From: Gracilimonas sp031581265
Lineage (GTDB): Bacteria; Bacteroidota; Rhodothermia; Balneolales; Balneolaceae
Direction: 5' to 3'
Length of the DNA stretch: 42,303 bases
NCBI RefSeq assembly: GCF_031581265.1
Contig: NZ_JAVLBQ010000026.1
Coordinates: 1 to 42,303 of the forward strand
Within the stretch, counting starts at the first letter, position 1. Each line of letters opens with the position of its first letter. The notes beneath the pieces were generated by a model. It saw nothing but the letters and a program-made list of their open reading frames with translations. It was not told the DNA's origin and did not search any database. Of this stretch, positions 39,441-42,303 are shown piece after piece. A program made the translations under genes and the position numbers.

Positions 39441-40829
39441 TTAATATTCGGTAATAGTTACAGCATTTATGGCATCATCACGAGAAATTTGTCCGCGATC
39501 GAGTTGCTGAAGAACCGATTTTTGAAGTTGAAAATTAACCTGAGCCGGTACTATATCCCGATAATCTGTAATATTCACGGAGACAATGATAAACTGTTCG
39601 TTATTCAAAGAATTCAGTGTTCTTCCATAATCAACCAGATATGTTTTCATCTGCTCAGTTAGGTTCTGGTATTCGAACTTCATCTCGTTGTCGCGCTTTT
39701 CTCTGGCTTCCCGAATCTTTTGAGCAGATTCCTCAGCTTCAGCAGAGCCTGATTGTCCAAAACTAGTGATAGTTCCAAATGGTAAAGTTTGCAGCCCATG
39801 ACCACGGTGCATGTCAAGGGTGTAGTGAACGCCAAATCCATCAATTGTTACATAGGATAGCGAATTGGAATTTACCAGGTGGAATCCTGTTTCGTCTCCA
39901 TCCTCAAAAGCCGTTTCCAGGATGTTGGCCATCACCTCTAAGTCTAAGCGCTCTTTCTCATTACCATCTTTTTTGGAGATTAAAAGTCGGTCTTCGAAAT
40001 TATCTGATGACAATCTTCCACTCCGTAATGAAGTTAAATCACTGGCTTTTGCTGAAACCGTAATTACGGGGATAGGATCAATCTCTGTTTCTTCTTCCTT
40101 TTCTCCGGAGAGATTAAAGATCCGAACGGTGGGTGAACTGTCTTTTTTCTCACCGTACACAATGGTCACTTGTTCATCATCCGCAAGCTGTCCGATGGTT
40201 GGAGCATAGTCTTTTAAGAAATTCGTGATTCGCTGAACCACTGTTTCTTCTGTAACTTGGTTATCGCCTGAGTTTTCATCAGAGTCGTAGTAAAATGAGA
40301 TACTTTGTTCTCCCTCATTTTTTACTACTGAAATACTGGATATGTTTGTTGAAAGTAAATATGGAACTTTGAAAATGATTCCATATCCCGGAATATAATT
40401 TCCGGAAACCTGGTTACCCCGGCTTCCCAATGAGCTTACTGCAAAGTTATTAGAAATACTTCTGATTCTAACTTCACCGGGTGCATCCGATTTCTGTTTT
40501 TTTGATTCTGATTCTATTTTAAAAAGCTCACCTAAAACATTCTCCATAATCTTGATATCCCGGTTCATCCGGCTGGTATCAAAATCTTGGGCGAAAGAAA
40601 GGGAAGACAGTAAAAGCGTTATCAACCCAATTAGAATAAATCTGGAAAGTAATCCCCAACCGTCATCGCGAGGAGACTCGGGGTTCAGATTCGAGTTTTC
40701 AAAGTAATCGACGAAGCGATCTCCCTGATAGGGCTCAGAATTTGATTTATAAAGATTGCCACAGGGTTTGCTCCCAAAGGTCGCCGAACCCTTCGCAATG
40801 ACGGTGTTATTGTTGGCTAATGTTTTCAT
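39441..40829 (-). CDS. exported protein of an ECF sigma operon, with palindromic element inserted near its start
   Basis: A 462-aa protein as read. Residues 1-8 (MKTLANNN) are followed by 49 codons encoded by an in-frame palindromic repeat (40659-40805), and only then by a hydrophobic export signal, LLSRFILIGLITLLLSSLSFAQ (about 60-81). Deleting the 49 codons would give a normal signal peptide starting MKTLANNN. The mature part has no known catalytic motif: a beta-rich region (GNYIPGYGIIFKVPYLLS), an acidic linker and a helical Glu-rich C-terminus (SAQKIREAREKRDNEMKFE). It lies 17 bp after the anti-sigma gene and is probably controlled by that ECF sigma factor. A downstream TTG in the signal region is an alternative start. 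Confidence 0.8.
   Translation of the reverse strand: MKTLANNNTVIAKGSATFGSKPCGNLYKSNSEPYQGDRFVDYFENSNLNPESPRDDGWGLLSRFILIGLITLLLSSLSFAQDFDTSRMNRDIKIMENVLGELFKIESESKKQKSDAPGEVRIRSISNNFAVSSLGSRGNQVSGNYIPGYGIIFKVPYLLSTNISSISVVKNEGEQSISFYYDSDENSGDNQVTEETVVQRITNFLKDYAPTIGQLADDEQVTIVYGEKKDSSPTVRIFNLSGEKEEETEIDPIPVITVSAKASDLTSLRSGRLSSDNFEDRLLISKKDGNEKERLDLEVMANILETAFEDGDETGFHLVNSNSLSYVTIDGFGVHYTLDMHRGHGLQTLPFGTITSFGQSGSAEAEESAQKIREAREKRDNEMKFEYQNLTEQMKTYLVDYGRTLNSLNNEQFIIVSVNITDYRDIVPAQVNFQLQKSVLQQLDRGQISRDDAINAVTITEY
40659..40805. repeat. 147-bp REP-like palindromic element inserted in frame
   Basis: Terminal arms ACCGTCATCGCGA (40659-40671) and TCGCAATGACGGT (40793-40805) are inverted repeats with one mismatch; further weaker complementary parts lie inside (GCGATCTCCCT and AGATTGCCACAGGG regions). 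The CGTCATTGCGA ends are typical of dispersed bacterial palindromes. The length is exactly 49 codons and the frame of the host gene is preserved with no stop. No target-site duplication is seen. Confidence 0.85.
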
Positions 40830-40846
40830 AATGTGTTCCTGTAAAG

Positions 40847-41527
40847 TTAATTTCTGGTGCTTACCGTTTGTATGAGATCGCCTAATACCTGGTCGGTTTG
40901 CCTGAATCGGTCGTAATACACTTCTTCCATATTGTTAATGCCGGAGCTGATCATCTGTAAATCATTTATTCGTTGCTCCTCAATGTAATCTGCAAAGTTG
41001 ATGAGGCTCTGTTCTAACTTCTCATCCTGTGCTTGCTGAACCTGCTGGACCGCATCGGCCACCATCAGGGCATTTTCTTCTTTCATTTGCTGCAGCAAAT
41101 AATCAACCTGTTGGGCCGTAACTCCCTGCTGTAAGACTTCCTGTTTATCTCCAAATGCAAGCTCAAAGCCATTGTCATCAACTGAAATATTCAATTTTGT
41201 GAAAGCTCCCATCACCACAAATAATATTAGGAGTGAAGCCACAGCAAAACCGGCCCTGGCAAAACCATTTTTGGGGATAAGGCTCCCAATGAGCTCATTC
41301 CACCAATCCTGAAATCCGGATTGTTCCGGCTCCATCATCACCAGCTGTTCGGCAGGATCTTGAACCGGCAGATGCTCAAGCATACTTCGTACCTCACCAA
41401 GTTCTTCCAGTTCATTTTGAAGATCGGGATGTTCAGCTAAAAACTGTTCTAATTCTTTTCGTTGATCTTGCTCCAGTTCATCATACAGATAATCCATGAA
41501 GAGCGATCGGGCAGTTTCTTTATTCAT
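40847..41527 (-). CDS. membrane anti-sigma factor (zinc-free type)
   Basis: A 226-aa single-pass protein. The N-terminal 80 residues look like an anti-sigma domain (ARSLFMDYLYDELEQDQRKELEQFLAEHPDLQNELEEL) but lack the H-x3-C-x2-C zinc motif. One helix, FARAGFAVASLLILFVVMGAF (about 88-110), is followed by an extracytoplasmic Gln/Glu-rich coiled coil with repeated VQQVQQAQDEKLEQS-like heptads. The ATG at 41527 is preferred over the TTG at 41533; it overlaps the sigma gene by eight bases, so translation is coupled. The protein should hold the sigma factor at the membrane until an envelope signal releases it. Confidence 0.85.
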   Translation of the reverse strand: MNKETARSLFMDYLYDELEQDQRKELEQFLAEHPDLQNELEELGEVRSMLEHLPVQDPAEQLVMMEPEQSGFQDWWNELIGSLIPKNGFARAGFAVASLLILFVVMGAFTKLNISVDDNGFELAFGDKQEVLQQGVTAQQVDYLLQQMKEENALMVADAVQQVQQAQDEKLEQSLINFADYIEEQRINDLQMISSGINNMEEVYYDRFRQTDQVLGDLIQTVSTRN

Positions 41528-42113
41528 AATCAAACACCTCTTTGTTGATATTCCATGAGTCGAACGTCTTTTTGAGAGCGCTCAACCCGTAATACAGTCT
41601 TGACTTTACTGTGTTTTCGGGTTCGTCTAAAATTTCAGCTATTTCCCTGAATTTCAGTCCTTCATATTCTTTCATAATCACCACAACCCGTTGTTCTACA
41701 GGTAACTGAAGGAGTGCCTTATGCAAGAGCACGAGTCCTTCATTGCGCAAAACTTTATCATCTGCAGAAGTAGTGGTTTCAGTTTGCGGGGCGGTTTTGA
41801 GTGCTTCGTAAGAAGTAGCTCGTTTTCGTCCCACCCGTTTCAATTCATCGAGACAAAGGTTATTGGCGATGGTGTACAGCCACGACCCAAATTTTTCCAC
41901 ATCATCAAGCGTATCTAATTTGTGATAGGCTTTGATGAAGGTTTTTTGAGTGATCTCGGCGGCATCATCTGAACTCGCAAAAAATCGGTACGCAAAATGA
42001 TGGATGCGATCTTGCCATCGCGCCACCAGCTTGTTAAAAGCCTGGTGATTTCCACCACGAAAATCCTGTACCAGTTTTGCGTCTTCCATGTGTTCTTGTT
42101 GTCCCGGGTTCAT
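41520..42113 (-). CDS. ECF (extracytoplasmic function) RNA polymerase sigma factor
   Basis: A 197-aa sigma-70 family protein with regions 2 and 4 only. Region 2: AFNKLVARWQDRIHHFAYRFFAS, DDAAEITQKTFIKAYHKL, and the -10-recognising FGSWLYTIANNLCLDELKR. Region 4: LLQLPVEQRVVVIMKEYEGLKFREIAEILDEPENTVKSRLYYGLSALKK, with the helix-turn-helix. It is the first gene of the operon with the anti-sigma factor and the exported protein. ECF operons of this type usually autoregulate through a promoter upstream; that region (42114-42303) shows no TAnnTTTG but has a 14-bp palindrome. The ATG at 42089 is an alternative start. The signal is unknown; envelope stress is the general expectation. Confidence 0.93.
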   Translation of the reverse strand: MNPGQQEHMEDAKLVQDFRGGNHQAFNKLVARWQDRIHHFAYRFFASSDDAAEITQKTFIKAYHKLDTLDDVEKFGSWLYTIANNLCLDELKRVGRKRATSYEALKTAPQTETTTSADDKVLRNEGLVLLHKALLQLPVEQRVVVIMKEYEGLKFREIAEILDEPENTVKSRLYYGLSALKKTFDSWNINKEVFDYE

Positions 42114-42281
42114 TCTGAAAGTAAGACGAAGGAAGTTGGAATATAGTTTTAAAATTTTTTCTTTGGCCTCTAATAAAAAATCGGAATAGAACGCGGATGA
42201 GCCTGTGGATTGAAGATATTCTTAAACTCGTTCCCAACCTCCCCAGCCTGTGTGAAAAGTCGAAAAAAAATGTAATGCTAT

Positions 42282-42295
42282 TGCTATATATAGCA
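42282..42295. repeat. 14-bp perfect palindrome near the window end
   Basis: TGCTATATATAGCA is its own reverse complement, about 170 bp upstream of the sigma gene start and within AT-rich DNA. An operator of the neighbouring gene or part of a terminator are both possible. Confidence 0.3.
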
Positions 42296-42303
42296 TTAAT
42301 AAT

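Overview
The window looks like a chromosomal segment of a Bacteroidota-lineage bacterium, most probably a marine Balneolaeota/Rhodothermaeota member. The evidence is the gene families (DUF2911, DUF5117/DUF4953-type metalloprotease, SIMPL, DUF6122, PnuC/PnuT next to thiamine pyrophosphokinase, vSGLT-type symporter), the near absence of Shine-Dalgarno sequences, several promoter-like TAnnTTTG boxes just upstream of starts, and the moderate, slightly AT-rich composition. This placement is inferred from the gene families and was not tested by phylogeny. No rRNA, tRNA, CRISPR array, integrase or transposase was found.

Layout. 1-850: a 5'-truncated methyltransferase-like remnant and non-coding DNA. 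848-4510: small housekeeping genes (alpha/beta hydrolase, DUF6122, VOC protein, DUF4345, Pnu-type vitamin transporter convergent with thiamine pyrophosphokinase). 4584-9833: NrnA phosphoesterase, a DegP/HtrA-like lipoprotein protease and UvrA. 10028-14195 (minus): an operon of TrhA/hemolysin III, a very large metallopeptidase-propeller-barrel protein and a DUF2911 lipoprotein. 14371-17386: SerA, then an overlapping pair of amidoligase and class I glutamine-amidotransferase-like genes. 17603-21118: a membrane protein/XRE regulator operon, an ABC-F ATPase and a SIMPL protein. 21299-24112: an accessory patch with a JAB/JAMM-domain lipoprotein broken by a -1 frameshift, a small secreted neighbour and 48-bp direct repeats on both sides. 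24113-33831: an AtuA-related protein, an ABC exporter pair, MscS, GAF/fRMsr, MarC-DinB, an alanine symporter, a YheT hydrolase, PlsC and a small basic protein. 34247-39163: a vSGLT-like sugar symporter, a large secreted zinc metalloprotease and Aat. 39441-42113 (minus): an ECF sigma/anti-sigma operon ending in a secreted protein.

The window is rich in short palindromic, probably non-autonomous elements: twin hairpins at 9903 and 39187, nested inverted repeats at 33931-34174 and 38399-38554, and a 147-bp REP-like palindrome at 40659-40805. The last is inserted exactly in frame into the start of the secreted protein of the sigma-factor operon, which recalls Rickettsia palindromic elements. The strongest items for follow-up are that in-frame palindrome, the frameshifted JAB lipoprotein with an A AAA AAT slippery heptamer inside a repeat-flanked patch, and the amidoligase/amidotransferase pair whose amidotransferase carries an inserted hydrophobic segment.
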